64,000 bases of DNA from positions 186,001 to 250,000 of the forward strand of contig NZ_QWET01000007.1 in assembly GCF_003573545.1 (NCBI RefSeq), written 5' to 3'. Shown in pieces: positions 28,113 through 37,309 of the stretch. The stretch is from Mariniphaga sediminis (GTDB lineage Bacteria; Bacteroidota; Bacteroidia; Bacteroidales; Prolixibacteraceae). Position numbers and translations under genes: made by a program. Every line of letters starts with the position of its first letter. Within the stretch, counting starts at the first letter, position 1. Below the pieces are notes generated by a model. It worked only from the letters and a program-made list of their open reading frames with translations, did not search any database and was not told where the DNA came from.

Positions 28113-28232
28113 GAGCCTTAAATTGTTTTGATTATTTTGGGTTTAAGCAAGGCGAAAAATTGAGGCATAGCCATAGCTACGGCGATATTTTTTAACGAAG
28201 CATAAACTCAAAAGAACGGAAGAATAAGGCTC
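28113..28232. mobile_element. MITE-like element with long imperfect terminal inverted repeats
   Basis: A 120-bp non-coding unit bounded by perfect 8-bp inverted ends (GAGCCTTA at 28113-28120 and TAAGGCTC at 28225-28232). Beyond these, about 36 bases on each side are related in inverted orientation (TTATTTTGGGTTTAAGC near 28131-28147 matches the complement of GCATAAACTCAAAAGAA near 28200-28216). It has no coding frame and no transposase. It sits in the 360-bp gap between mazG and the PepSY gene; nothing else is visible there apart from the mazG promoter. Confidence 0.55.
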
Positions 28233-28332
28233 AAGATCATGTTTAATTGGTATTAGTTGTCAACAGCTACAATTTTCGAATTGAAGTCTGTAGATAGATT
28301 TTTTACTTAAATGGAGTTTGGGCCTTCTTTAT

Positions 28333-29892
28333 TTAATTGGAATGAGAAGGAGGTTTTTCTCCCGGTTTTTTCCTTTTTTTTCGGTGGGCTTTCCACCAAA
28401 TCATAAATCCACTCACCAGTACCATTATCAGGCAGAGTCCGGCCAGCGGAACATAGAGGATGTAGAAGGGCCCGATGAGGTGCTCAAAGATACGGCCCGT
28501 GTGGATTTCCAGTGCTGTATTCCACAAAGACATAGGTGACTGTCGGCGGATTTTTTCCGGCATTTCAGGGAACGGTTTTCCGGACAGGGAAATAGCCCCC
28601 TGGTTATAATCGAACCACCATGCATTTTCCCCGGCTTCCACCAGGCCAGCTACCATATTATCGCCAATAGGACTGCCCATTCCCTGTGGGGCAACATAGG
28701 GTTTCCCCGTAAAAAAATCTGACACGCTGCCGGTCCGTAAATTCCATAGAAACATACTGTTAAAGGAACCTGTCAGGTATTTAAATTCTCCAACCGGTTT
28801 AAGTACATTCAGGCCCATTACACTCACCGGAGGTTGAGGAAAAGCGGGCTGTAAGGGCTTGTTGAAGGTTTCTTCAGCCAAAAAGAAACCTTCGGAAGTA
28901 GAAATAAGGTAGCGGTTTTGGTTTTCATCCCAATGTACCCTGCGAAGCTTGTCAAACCAAGGATTGGGATTGTCAAGGTGTGTACCCGGAATAATTCCCA
29001 CTTTGGTGCCGGCAATGGGAATTAACAGGGGAGGGCGGAGGTGAATGCCTGCCAGGGTGTTGATAATGAGAAAAGCCACAAAAATATAGCCCACTACGTT
29101 GTGCCAGCGTAAATTGGTTTTAAAAGTTCCGGCTAATGATTTTACCTGTTTCCTCTTTTTTTTGCGATGTTTGATAACTTTTGGAAAAAAGAAATGAAGT
29201 AAACCGGTTACAGAAAGCAGGATGGTGACCAGTCCCAGCAAATCGACGACCAGCTTTCCGGGAAGTCCGAGCAGTTCTCCGCTGTGCAGTTCCCAAAGGG
29301 TGTTGAATAAACCTGTTTTGCGTTCGTAACCAACCGGTTCCGGAAGTTGGATGGTTTCAAATGTTTTTCCGTCTACCGTTTTAAGCAAATAGTGGCGGGT
29401 GAGTACCAAAAGCGTATCTTCTTTCAGGCTTACATCTGCAATTCGTTCCTGTTTCACCGGCAGTTTCATCTTTTGCCACTCGTCTGTCTCTACTTTGTTC
29501 CGGCGGTAAAGCCCGAAATGCGTTCCGGCAAACAAAGTGCTGTTGAGCTGAACCACGGAATAAATTTTTCGCCCGTCTATTCCTTGGGGAAAGCCCTGGT
29601 TAAAATCGCTGAAGTTTTCCAGATTTTCGTTTGTCTGCCAAATTCCGATATTCCCAAAAATCAAAAGCGAATTATTTTCCAAAGGGAGCGATCCTCTTAC
29701 CGCAGCCAGGTTCCAGTTTTCATATCTGTAGTTAGAAGGAAGCAGGTTTCTTGGTATGTCGATAGAAGAAAATGTTTGCCGGTGGTTCATTACAATTCCT
29801 GACGCGGCAAATAATATGGCCAGAAAAGCGATAACAATGCCCGGCCACTTGTGCAGCTTCCTGAATATTTTTAATGACTTGCTTCTTTTCAT
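28333..29892 (-). CDS. PepSY-associated transmembrane protein
   Basis: A 519-residue membrane protein of the PepSY_TM family. FRKLHKWPGIVIAFLAILFAASGIVMNHRQ is the typical first helix, and further helices lie near residues 215-235, 265-285 and 480-505, with large periplasmic parts between. The family includes ferric-reductase-like and periplasmic sensor-like proteins; here the loops resemble a repeated beta-type domain rather than haem sites. It lies downstream of the nrf genes and porin on the same strand, after a 199-bp gap, so it may belong to the same set. Confidence 0.75.
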   Translation of the reverse strand: MKRSKSLKIFRKLHKWPGIVIAFLAILFAASGIVMNHRQTFSSIDIPRNLLPSNYRYENWNLAAVRGSLPLENNSLLIFGNIGIWQTNENLENFSDFNQGFPQGIDGRKIYSVVQLNSTLFAGTHFGLYRRNKVETDEWQKMKLPVKQERIADVSLKEDTLLVLTRHYLLKTVDGKTFETIQLPEPVGYERKTGLFNTLWELHSGELLGLPGKLVVDLLGLVTILLSVTGLLHFFFPKVIKHRKKKRKQVKSLAGTFKTNLRWHNVVGYIFVAFLIINTLAGIHLRPPLLIPIAGTKVGIIPGTHLDNPNPWFDKLRRVHWDENQNRYLISTSEGFFLAEETFNKPLQPAFPQPPVSVMGLNVLKPVGEFKYLTGSFNSMFLWNLRTGSVSDFFTGKPYVAPQGMGSPIGDNMVAGLVEAGENAWWFDYNQGAISLSGKPFPEMPEKIRRQSPMSLWNTALEIHTGRIFEHLIGPFYILYVPLAGLCLIMVLVSGFMIWWKAHRKKRKKPGEKPPSHSN

Positions 29893-29943
29893 GTATTTAG
29901 AAGAAAAACAATATGTTATTTAAGATTGTTTTTTTGCTTTGCA

Positions 29944-29964
29944 GCTACCCGCTTTCCGGGTAGC
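29944..29964. other. Perfect 8-bp hairpin between porin and PepSY genes
   Basis: GCTACCCG-CTTTC-CGGGTAGC lies in the 199-bp gap between the porin stop and the PepSY ATG. No T-run follows on the minus strand, so it is not a standard terminator; it could reduce or process the downstream mRNA. The short reading frame over this region looks spurious. Confidence 0.4.
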
Positions 29965-30091
29965 CTGAATCCTGAAACCTTTGGTATGACCAGCGTTTTT
30001 GCGATTTGGCCTGTTGGGTAAAACAAAGGTAAAAGTTACCTGTTGCCTTTTAACAAAGTTTACCGCAAACGAACCGGAAACGTATCCGGTA

Positions 30092-31315
30092 TCACTGAAT
30101 GAAAGTGGGCGTAACCGAAAGCATAATGTATCCCCAGTGCTGGCCGGCCGTATGATCTCCGCCTTTGAGTAATTCCATGCTTTCGCCTGCAAACATAACA
30201 GACCACCCCGCGCTTAGTATGGCGTTAGGCTGAACCTTGTATGAAATGCCCAAATCCAGTTCAGTGCCCAGATAGCTTTTGGCATCAGCCGAGATTTTGC
30301 CTGCCGAGGTAAAGTAGTGCAGGTGCCCGTTAAATCCGAATTTGTCTTTTTTGTAATTGTATTTTACGTAGATGTCATTTAACCCAACGGAGTTGATATG
30401 ATTTCCAACGTAGAAATAATCCATAAACCCATTGAATTTATGGTTGGTTCCGTAAAGTGGATTAAAGGCATAAACCTTGTCGTTTTTATCGTAACTATTT
30501 CCTGAAAGATGCTCCAGTCCTGCGGTAATCCCATTTTTCAGAGAAGCTTCCAGCAGAAAATTCATGGCCCTGATATCATTTCCCGAAACGTGCTCTCCGG
30601 TCTGAATATAAAGATTTGCAGCTAACGATACATCTTCCAGCGAATGCGTAATTCTGCCTCCGAGGGTTTGGCTGTACCGGTTTTCCTGCTCCTGCTCCGA
30701 TACGAAAAACGGAACTCCGTTATTCAGGAACAACAAACTCAATCCTGTTTGTTCCCACTTTTTATTAAACCATAAAAATTGCAGGTCTTTGTAAGCGTCC
30801 GGCCCGTTGTAGAAATTGGTGGTAACGTCTGCATTTTCGTGATGGGCAATTCCCAAATGTAATGTAATTTCATTTTCAATTTTGAATAATGCCACATCAT
30901 GTGATCGTGCCTGTTGCGCCCAGCCCACATTTCCAAAAATGCGGTGGTCGTCATAAATCAGTTCCTGCCGGCCTGCTTTCAGCGAAAAGTTCTTTGCCAG
31001 TTTAACTTCGGCCCATGCTTCGTGCACCGAGGTAGCATAATCTTCGTTGGTAACTAACTGCGGCTGACTTCCCCAGTACCGGACATCTTGTAACACCAGT
31101 TTTGTTGTTAGCCCATCTGTTGCGAAGAGCGCATTTAAACGGGTACGCTGGGTTGTTATGGTTGATAAATCCTGGCCATCATCAGCGAGCGATTTGTATC
31201 CTCTGCTGAATTCGGTACGTGGCCTGAATTCGCCTGACAATGTGAACTGTGCACGAACCTCCGGCTGGAATAAAAGCATTCCTGCCAGAAGGGCTAAAAA
31301 TATATTTCGTCTCAT
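30092..31315 (-). CDS. Outer-membrane porin, alginate-export-like family
   Basis: A 407-residue outer-membrane beta-barrel. MRRNIFLALLAGMLLFQPEVRA is a signal peptide, followed by the RPRTEFSRGYKSL start of the alginate-export-like family and strands alternating aromatic and polar residues (DVRYWGSQP, SLKAGRQELIYDDHRIFGNVGW). It begins 22 bp after nrfA and is probably co-transcribed; such porins next to respiratory reductases likely pass the anion in or out. The substrate is not proven. Confidence 0.78.
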   Translation of the reverse strand: MRRNIFLALLAGMLLFQPEVRAQFTLSGEFRPRTEFSRGYKSLADDGQDLSTITTQRTRLNALFATDGLTTKLVLQDVRYWGSQPQLVTNEDYATSVHEAWAEVKLAKNFSLKAGRQELIYDDHRIFGNVGWAQQARSHDVALFKIENEITLHLGIAHHENADVTTNFYNGPDAYKDLQFLWFNKKWEQTGLSLLFLNNGVPFFVSEQEQENRYSQTLGGRITHSLEDVSLAANLYIQTGEHVSGNDIRAMNFLLEASLKNGITAGLEHLSGNSYDKNDKVYAFNPLYGTNHKFNGFMDYFYVGNHINSVGLNDIYVKYNYKKDKFGFNGHLHYFTSAGKISADAKSYLGTELDLGISYKVQPNAILSAGWSVMFAGESMELLKGGDHTAGQHWGYIMLSVTPTFIQ

Positions 31316-31337
31316 TTCTTTAGAACGTTAAATGAAA

Positions 31338-32855
31338 TTAATTGGTGAGTGAAACATCCCAGGATGCTTCCCGTTTTTCTGCCTCTTTTACCCATTGCGG
31401 AACAACCGTTTCCAGAAATTCCTGTTTTTCCGTATTCAGTTTTTCCATATCAAGGCCTATAAACTTTTGCGCTTTTTCTTTTGTGGAAATATCAGGATAG
31501 GGAACTTCTTCATTGTGGCCAAACTCCGCCAGCAGGCGTGCCAGTTTAATCCGCGCTTCCTGTGCAATGGTAATCCCATTGGCAATGGTACGGCCAATTT
31601 CAACCGGCGAATGGAATGAACCTCCATGACTTGCGGCAGCGTAATCCCACCGCCATTGAGCATGACGAATTCCCTTTAAAATATCCTCCATCTGGCTTTC
31701 AGTTGCCCCCAATTCCCAAACTTTTTTCGCTTCTACGTGCGCTCTGACGAGAAGTTTTTCCAGTTCGTCGCGGTTTTCAATAATCCGATCCTGACGTTCA
31801 TACACATCCTGCACCAGTTTGCCTGCTTCTTCACGGTGGCAGACCTGGCATGAGTTGGCTACATTATTCAGTGGCGACTGCATTTTATGGTCGGTGAATT
31901 TTTGACCGCCTTCGCTCATATAAGGCATGTGGCAATCGGCACAGGCCACACCTCGCTTGGCATGAATGCCTGTCATGTACACCTCATAGCCCGGATGCTG
32001 TGCCTTTAACATTGGGGCCTTGCTCATGGCATGAGTCCAGTCGCTAAATTCCATGTTGTCATAATACTCTTCCATTGCCTCGGCGGTAAAACCGTTATCC
32101 CATGGGAATGTAAGGTATTGGGCGCCTTCCGCAACGTCTTTGTTGAAATAGTATTCCACATGGCATTGAGCGCAAACCAGGCTGCGCATTTCCTGGTAGC
32201 TGGCCTTCGAAACATCCTTGCCCAGCCTGTCAAAAGCTTCGATAAGCGCTGGCCTTGAAATCCGAAGGTTCATGGTTTCCTCGTCGTGGCAGTCGGCACA
32301 TCCAATGGGATTAACAACCTCAGCGCCCAGACGTGCCCAGGTGCCGGTGTAAAATGCTGCAACACCTTCCTGGTTCATCATACGCGGCACATCCGGACTT
32401 TTACAAGTCCAGCATGTTGAAGGCATGGGGCCGTCGTCAGAGGTTTTTGGGCCACCGGTACGCAAAACATTCCGTACATCGTCAATGGCGTAATAATGGC
32501 CTCGCCCCTGGTTGTATTCTTTGGCAAAGCCATAACCTGCCCAAAGAACGACCAGGCGCGGATCTTCTTCCAGCATGTCAATCATTGCATTGCCGTTGTA
32601 TTTACTGCGGAACGAAGTGTCGGCCGTTCCGTAATACGATTGAAACTGGCGGGGATAATTTTGTCCCCAAACTTCATTTCTCGGTTCATATGGCTGAATG
32701 TCGGTCTGTGGTGTACTCACATAAACGGCCTCCATTCTGCGTTCTACAATTGATGAAGCCAGTAGTCCCAAAAGGAATACAACTATAATGGTGGCAAAAA
32801 AGAGCAGCCATGCAAGCCAGGGACGTTTTTCTGTTATTTTTATTTTGTTACTCAT
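31338..32855 (-). CDS. nrfA: Ammonia-forming cytochrome c nitrite reductase
   Basis: A 505-residue pentahaem reductase that makes ammonium from nitrite with six electrons in the periplasm. After an N-terminal membrane anchor (WLAWLLFFATIIVVFLLGLLA) it has five haem sites: the special CWTCK of the active-site haem, then CADCH, CAQCH, CADCH and CQVCH. Length is normal. It overlaps nrfH by 8 bp, the nrfH-nrfA arrangement of the two-subunit complex, where NrfH passes electrons from menaquinol. Confidence 0.96.
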   Translation of the reverse strand: MSNKIKITEKRPWLAWLLFFATIIVVFLLGLLASSIVERRMEAVYVSTPQTDIQPYEPRNEVWGQNYPRQFQSYYGTADTSFRSKYNGNAMIDMLEEDPRLVVLWAGYGFAKEYNQGRGHYYAIDDVRNVLRTGGPKTSDDGPMPSTCWTCKSPDVPRMMNQEGVAAFYTGTWARLGAEVVNPIGCADCHDEETMNLRISRPALIEAFDRLGKDVSKASYQEMRSLVCAQCHVEYYFNKDVAEGAQYLTFPWDNGFTAEAMEEYYDNMEFSDWTHAMSKAPMLKAQHPGYEVYMTGIHAKRGVACADCHMPYMSEGGQKFTDHKMQSPLNNVANSCQVCHREEAGKLVQDVYERQDRIIENRDELEKLLVRAHVEAKKVWELGATESQMEDILKGIRHAQWRWDYAAASHGGSFHSPVEIGRTIANGITIAQEARIKLARLLAEFGHNEEVPYPDISTKEKAQKFIGLDMEKLNTEKQEFLETVVPQWVKEAEKREASWDVSLTN

Positions 32856-33438
32856 TTTTATGGTTTTTAGTTTCTAAATATGTTTTTAACCAATCGGGGA
32901 CGGGGTTTTGAGGCAATGGGACGCGTGCATCGGGGACACTCGAGAGGCTGTTGATTCTCCCGTGAGGAACCTCCCGGTGGCAATCCCAACACTTTCTGTC
33001 TGTCCGGTGATGGTGATGTTCATTGACCGTAGCTTCCATTTTCGGGTCAACCAGAACATCGGAATGGCACCGGATGCAATTTTGGTGCACCGCCTCGGCG
33101 CCTTCTTCTTTTATGAAAATAACCTGGGGTTCTTTTCTTAGTGTGAAAATGGTAGCATGACGCAAACCATCTTTCGCCTTGAAGTAATATTTGTTCAGGA
33201 AATTATTGTGCGGGACATGGCAATCGTTGCAGTTGGTCCACTCCCGGTGCGAACTATGGTTCCATGTAGCATATTGCGGAGCCATGATGTGGCAGTTGGT
33301 ACACGTTTCCGGATTGTCTGAAAGATAAGAATGTGCCTTCGACATGTAGAGGGTGAGTATTACAAGCCCGGCAAAGATTCCTGAGGCTATTGCTACAGGA
33401 AATTTCCATTTTGGCGGCGGAAGCAATTTCTTTAGCAT
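32848..33438 (-). CDS. nrfH: Cytochrome c nitrite reductase small subunit, NapC/NirT family
   Basis: A 196-residue quinol dehydrogenase with one N-terminal helix (VAIASGIFAGLVILTLYM) and four CxxCH sites: CTNCH, CNDCH, CIRCH and CWDCH. It oxidises menaquinol and feeds NrfA. The start of nrfA lies inside its last codons. The palindrome at 33494-33509 is 56 bp before its ATG. Confidence 0.95.
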   Translation of the reverse strand: MLKKLLPPPKWKFPVAIASGIFAGLVILTLYMSKAHSYLSDNPETCTNCHIMAPQYATWNHSSHREWTNCNDCHVPHNNFLNKYYFKAKDGLRHATIFTLRKEPQVIFIKEEGAEAVHQNCIRCHSDVLVDPKMEATVNEHHHHRTDRKCWDCHREVPHGRINSLSSVPDARVPLPQNPVPDWLKTYLETKNHKNE

Positions 33439-33493
33439 AAATTATACATCGGTTAATTAAAAGACAAATATTATCTTTCTCCTACCTAAAATC

Positions 33494-33509
33494 TGTAACG
33501 GATGTTACA
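33494..33509. promoter_or_regulatory. Crp/Fnr-type palindrome upstream of nrfHA
   Basis: TGTAACGGATGTTACA is a perfect palindrome with 6-bp arms and a 4-bp spacer. Its centre lies 63 bp before the nrfH ATG. A weak -7 box (AATATTTG on the minus strand, about 33465-33472) would put the centre near -42, the usual activator position. It is also in the shared gap with the divergent porin gene. It resembles sites of Crp/Fnr-family nitrogen-stress regulators, but the regulator is not known. Confidence 0.6.
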
Positions 33510-33682
33510 ACTTACGTGAAAATTCCAGTCACTAATTTCGTTATTTAAAATGAAAATAAATAACCAAATGATGTTGTGGAGCTATTTTACAGTAAGAAAA
33601 TCTCACCCTTTTTCAGTTAACTTTACGCGCGTCAGATATAATCTGTTCATAATCAAAAAAATAACCAAAAATCAAATTTGCT

Positions 33683-34921
33683 ATGAAACATATTTTTTAT
33701 TTTTTGTTTTTTTGCATTCCTCTTGCTGTTTATCCTCAGGGAGTAACTACATCGAAAAATATTAAGATTGATTTCACCGGTTTTGTCCGGAACGATTTCA
33801 TCGTTGATTCCCGTAAGAATGTGTGTGCCTGCGACCACTTGCTTGAGTTTTATCCTTACAGGCCGGTTTATGATGATAATGGCGAAGATATTTACGCCCA
33901 GGCCAATGCTCATTTTTTAAATACATTTTCGCGGTTTGGTACCCGCTTTTCAGGGTTGGAGATAGGAAATGCAAAGATTTCTGCTTATTTGGAGTTTGAT
34001 TTTACAGGGTTTTCTTCCACTAACGGTGTACGCTTAAGGCATGCTTATACCAGCATTGCCTGGCCAAAAACAACCCTGCTGTTTGGACGGGCGTGGCATC
34101 CTTCCTTTATTGAAAAAGTATATCCTTCGGTTTTAAATGAAAATACCGGTCTTCCCTTTCAGGTATTTAACCGGTCTCCCCAATTGAGACTTACTCATCA
34201 TCTTTCAGATAATCTCGATTTTATTGCCGGGGCGGTTTATCAGTATAACTATGTTAATGACGGACCCGATGGGAAAACTTACAGATACCAACGGGAGGCC
34301 GTTGTCCCCAATCTGCATGCACAATTGCAGTTTTACAATAAAAACTGGGTTGTTGGGGCAGCCATCGACTGGAAGAGTATTTTGCCGAGAACCTCTACTA
34401 TCGGAATTAACGGTACTTTTAAAACCGATGAAAAATTGAGTACCTGGGCTGCTTTGGCTTACCTGAAATATTCGAAAGATATGTTTGAGCTGAAAGCCAA
34501 AACAATGTGGGGGCAAAATGTTAGCGAGAGTCTCCTTCCGGGTGGATATGCAGTAGCCTCACGCGATGAAGAAACCGGCGCCGAAACTTACACCCCGTTG
34601 AATCATATTTATAACTGGATAAATTTTACCTATGGCAAGAAATGGAAAGTAGGATTGTATGCCGGTTATATGAAAAATCTTGGAACGAAAGATGCACCCT
34701 ATTACGAAGGGGCTTTTTATGGAATGGCAACCGATATAGATAAGATTTACAAAGTTTCGCCCCAATTGATTTACTTCTTTAAGAATTTTATGGTTGGATG
34801 GGAAATGAGCTGGACAAGTGCGGCTTACGGGGATATTGATTCGGGTGATTACGGAAAAGTCAAAAACACTGAAACCGTAACAAATTTTAGAAATTTGGTT
34901 TCGGTTGCTTACAATTTTTAA
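33683..34921 (+). CDS. Outer-membrane beta-barrel porin-like protein
   Basis: A 412-residue barrel protein: signal peptide MKHIFYFLFFCIPLAVYPQ, then repeated short amphipathic strands (KIDFTGFVRNDFIVDS, KISAYLEFDFTGFSS) ending in VSVAYNF with the C-terminal Phe typical of outer-membrane proteins. The family is uncertain, though the length and start recall DcaP/FadL-like or general anion porins. Divergent from nrfHA; the shared palindrome suggests joint control. Confidence 0.7.
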   Translation: MKHIFYFLFFCIPLAVYPQGVTTSKNIKIDFTGFVRNDFIVDSRKNVCACDHLLEFYPYRPVYDDNGEDIYAQANAHFLNTFSRFGTRFSGLEIGNAKISAYLEFDFTGFSSTNGVRLRHAYTSIAWPKTTLLFGRAWHPSFIEKVYPSVLNENTGLPFQVFNRSPQLRLTHHLSDNLDFIAGAVYQYNYVNDGPDGKTYRYQREAVVPNLHAQLQFYNKNWVVGAAIDWKSILPRTSTIGINGTFKTDEKLSTWAALAYLKYSKDMFELKAKTMWGQNVSESLLPGGYAVASRDEETGAETYTPLNHIYNWINFTYGKKWKVGLYAGYMKNLGTKDAPYYEGAFYGMATDIDKIYKVSPQLIYFFKNFMVGWEMSWTSAAYGDIDSGDYGKVKNTETVTNFRNLVSVAYNF

Positions 34922-34930
34922 TTTTCCTTT

Positions 34931-34938
34931 TACTTTTG
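34931..34938 (+). promoter_or_regulatory. Bacteroidota -7 box upstream of the first ACT gene
   Basis: TACTTTTG just after the porin stop codon lies 65 bp before the chosen start of the ACT protein, with a TTG 23 bp upstream (34905-34907). It supports the start at 35003. Confidence 0.45.
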
Positions 34939-35002
34939 TTGAAAATTGAAAAATTACCGGAAAATCTTTAGGAAGGGCCGGGAATACCAAAAATCAACAA
35001 TT

Positions 35003-35434
35003 ATGGCTTTTGAAGTTTCTGTTTTTCTCGAGAATAAAATCACCCACTTAGAGGGAATTACAAATATTCTGAAAGCGGAGGGAATTAATATCCGGTCGTT
35101 AATACTGAATAATATATTACATGGCTGGGGCGTGCTTAATCTACTTGTCGATCAACCCGAAAAAGCTTACCAGGTATTGACAGACAAAGGGGACTCCGTG
35201 TCTTTACGCGAAGTAATTGCCCTGGAAATGAAAGATGAAACAGGCGGGTTGGATGAGTTGCTGGTAAAAATTTCGCGGGCAGGCATCCACATCGAGAACG
35301 CGTACACCCGTCTTATTTCCATCGCAAATCTGGCGATTTTGGTACTGGACGTTCCCGATGTGCTGGAGGCAAAAAAATTGCTTCTGCAAAACGGGATTCC
35401 CATTCTGGATGATAAAACGGTTTACGGAAACTGA
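35003..35434 (+). CDS. Tandem ACT-domain protein
   Basis: A 143-residue amino-acid-binding protein of two ACT domains (about 4-68 and 74-140). I choose ATG 35003 (MAFEVSVFLENKITHLEGITN), since a longer frame adds basic sequence before a promoter. Related to the second ACT protein after paaK, whose N-terminus (KQVSVFLENKSGRLNEVAQIL) is clearly similar. ACT domains usually sense amino acids; the two flank paaK and lie next to pheA, so aromatic amino acids are the likely ligands. Confidence 0.83.
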   Translation: MAFEVSVFLENKITHLEGITNILKAEGINIRSLILNNILHGWGVLNLLVDQPEKAYQVLTDKGDSVSLREVIALEMKDETGGLDELLVKISRAGIHIENAYTRLISIANLAILVLDVPDVLEAKKLLLQNGIPILDDKTVYGN

Positions 35435-35493
35435 ATAGTTTTCCCTCTATCACTGTAATTAAAACAAAATAAAAACCATAGCAAAGAAGAAGT

Positions 35494-36792
35494 ATGATTT
35501 GGAACGAGAAGATGGAGTGTGCGTCGCGCGATGAGATGGCTGCTGTTCAGAGCGAAAGGCTCATTCAGACAGTTCAGCGTATTTACCACAACATTCCCAG
35601 CTACCGGGCAAAAATGCAGGAGAAAGGATTGGTACCTGGCGATATCCGGTCGGTGGAAGATTTGAGCAGTCTTCCTTTTACCAATAAAACAGATTTACGC
35701 GATAACTATCCTTTTGGGATGTTTGCCGTGCCCATGAGTGAAATTGTTCGGGTGCATGCCAGTTCGGGCACTACCGGAAAACCTACCGTAGTGGGGTACA
35801 CCCGCAACGATTTACAAATGTGGGCAGAAGTGGTAACACGGGCGCTTTGCATGGCGGGTGTACATAAAAGTGATATTGTGCAGGTGGCCTACGGCTACGG
35901 GCTTTTTACCGGCGGGTTGGGGTTACACTATGGCACAGAAAACCTGGGAGCTACTGTTATTCCCATTTCGGGTGGAAATACCAAAAAACAGATTCAACTG
36001 ATGCAGGATTTTGGAACTTCTGTGATTGCCTGTACTCCTTCGTATGCGCTGTTTCTGTCTGAAGTGATGCAGGAAATGGGCATCGATCCCGATTCGCTGA
36101 AGTTGCGGGTGGGGATTTTTGGCGCTGAACCCTGGAGCGAAAACATGCGACGGGAGATTGAATCCAAATTAAAGTTAAAAGCTATCGATATTTATGGCCT
36201 CAGTGAAGTCGTAGGCCCGGGTGTTTCCTGTGAGTGTGAGCAACAGGCAGGAATGCATGTAAATGAAGACCATTTTATCCCGGAGATTGTCGACCCGAAA
36301 ACATTGGAACCTGTGGCTCCCGGAGAACTGGGTGAGTTGGTGTTTTCAACTGTTACCAAAGAGGGAATTCCCATACTTCGTTACCGGACCCGTGATTTAA
36401 CGCGTCTTATTTACGATAAATGTGACTGTGGAAGAACGCTTGTGCGCATGGAAAAATGTACCGGGCGCTCAGATGATATGCTCATTATCAGAGGGGTGAA
36501 CGTGTTCCCGTCTCAGATAGAAAGTGTGTTGCTGGAAATGAGCGAAACCGAGCCACATTATATGTTGATTGTAGAACGCGAGGGCTCACTTGATATCCTG
36601 AAGCTGTTGGTTGAAGTGCAGGAACAGTTTTTCTCCGACGAAATTCGCGAACTGGAAGCGCTTCGCAAAAAGATTACTGCCAATATACAGGGAACACTGG
36701 GCATTTCGGTTGATGTGAAACTGGTAGAGCCCAAAACCATTGAACGTACGGCGGGTAAGGCAAAAAGGGTTATTGACAATCGAAAAATTTAA
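35494..36792 (+). CDS. paaK: Phenylacetate-CoA ligase
   Basis: A 432-residue AMP-forming ligase that activates phenylacetate (or indole/4-hydroxyphenyl acetate) to the CoA thioester. The phosphate loop [16 protein letters not shown], the [15 protein letters not shown] motif, [10 protein letters not shown] and the C-terminal [11 protein letters not shown] and AGKAKRVID segments are present. In Bacteroidota such ligases next to 2-oxoacid oxidoreductases serve in forming or salvaging aromatic amino acids. Directly upstream of the second ACT protein (5-bp gap). Confidence 0.92.
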   Translation: MIWNEKMECASRDEMAAVQSERLIQTVQRIYHNIPSYRAKMQEKGLVPGDIRSVEDLSSLPFTNKTDLRDNYPFGMFAVPMSEIVRVHASSGTTGKPTVVGYTRNDLQMWAEVVTRALCMAGVHKSDIVQVAYGYGLFTGGLGLHYGTENLGATVIPISGGNTKKQIQLMQDFGTSVIACTPSYALFLSEVMQEMGIDPDSLKLRVGIFGAEPWSENMRREIESKLKLKAIDIYGLSEVVGPGVSCECEQQAGMHVNEDHFIPEIVDPKTLEPVAPGELGELVFSTVTKEGIPILRYRTRDLTRLIYDKCDCGRTLVRMEKCTGRSDDMLIIRGVNVFPSQIESVLLEMSETEPHYMLIVEREGSLDILKLLVEVQEQFFSDEIRELEALRKKITANIQGTLGISVDVKLVEPKTIERTAGKAKRVIDNRKI

Positions 36793-36797
36793 AAAAA

Positions 36798-37226
36798 ATG
36801 AAGACAAAACAAGTTTCAGTTTTTTTGGAAAACAAGTCGGGCCGGCTGAACGAAGTAGCCCAGATTCTTGGCAACGCAGATATTAATATTTCAGCATTTA
36901 CAGTTGCTGATACTTCTGATTTTGGAGTATTACGGCTGATTGTTTCCGATCCGGAAAAAGCGTGTGAGGTGCTGAAAGAAAATCGGTTTTCGGTACGTAC
37001 AACGGATGTGGTGCTGGTGAACAGCCCAAACCGACCGGGAGCCCTTTCAAGGATGCTGCAAATCCTGAGTGCCGAAGGAGTTTTTATCGAATACCTCTAT
37101 GCTTTTTCAATGGATAACGACACGGCAGTAATAGTTATCAGGCCCACCGACATCGATAAATGTGTGGAAAAGCTCGAAAACCATAAAGATGATTTGCTCG
37201 GCAAAAACGGACACTACCGTCTATAA
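36798..37226 (+). CDS. ACT-domain protein, tandem ACT
   Basis: A 142-residue protein with two ACT domains (about 3-66 and 72-138), starting MKTKQVSVFLENKSGRLNEVAQIL. It overlaps no other gene and follows paaK by 5 bp, so the two are co-transcribed. ACT pairs beside paaK are a known Bacteroidota/Desulfobacterota arrangement; direct binding of Phe/Tyr/Trp is inferred only. Confidence 0.87.
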   Translation: MKTKQVSVFLENKSGRLNEVAQILGNADINISAFTVADTSDFGVLRLIVSDPEKACEVLKENRFSVRTTDVVLVNSPNRPGALSRMLQILSAEGVFIEYLYAFSMDNDTAVIVIRPTDIDKCVEKLENHKDDLLGKNGHYRL

Positions 37227-37281
37227 TATTAAATTTCGGGGCGCGAAAAAAATGATGGCCTGTTCTAAAAGCCAGAATTTG

Positions 37282-37289
37282 TATCTTTG
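37282..37289 (+). promoter_or_regulatory. Bacteroidota -7 box for pheA
   Basis: TATCTTTG lies 20 bp before the pheA ATG, in the 83-bp gap after the second ACT gene, so pheA and the following genes can form a separate unit from paaK. Confidence 0.5.
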
Positions 37290-37309
37290 GGGTTATTTAA
37301 AATGAACAA

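Noticed and set aside
29920-30192. A 90-residue minus-strand frame between the porin and PepSY genes
   Set aside because: It overlaps the end of the porin gene by 100 bp in another frame, reads through a hairpin, and has no family resemblance.
37227-37309. Phenylalanine attenuator before pheA
   Set aside because: No Phe-rich leader peptide and no terminator/antiterminator stems can be seen in the 83-bp gap.
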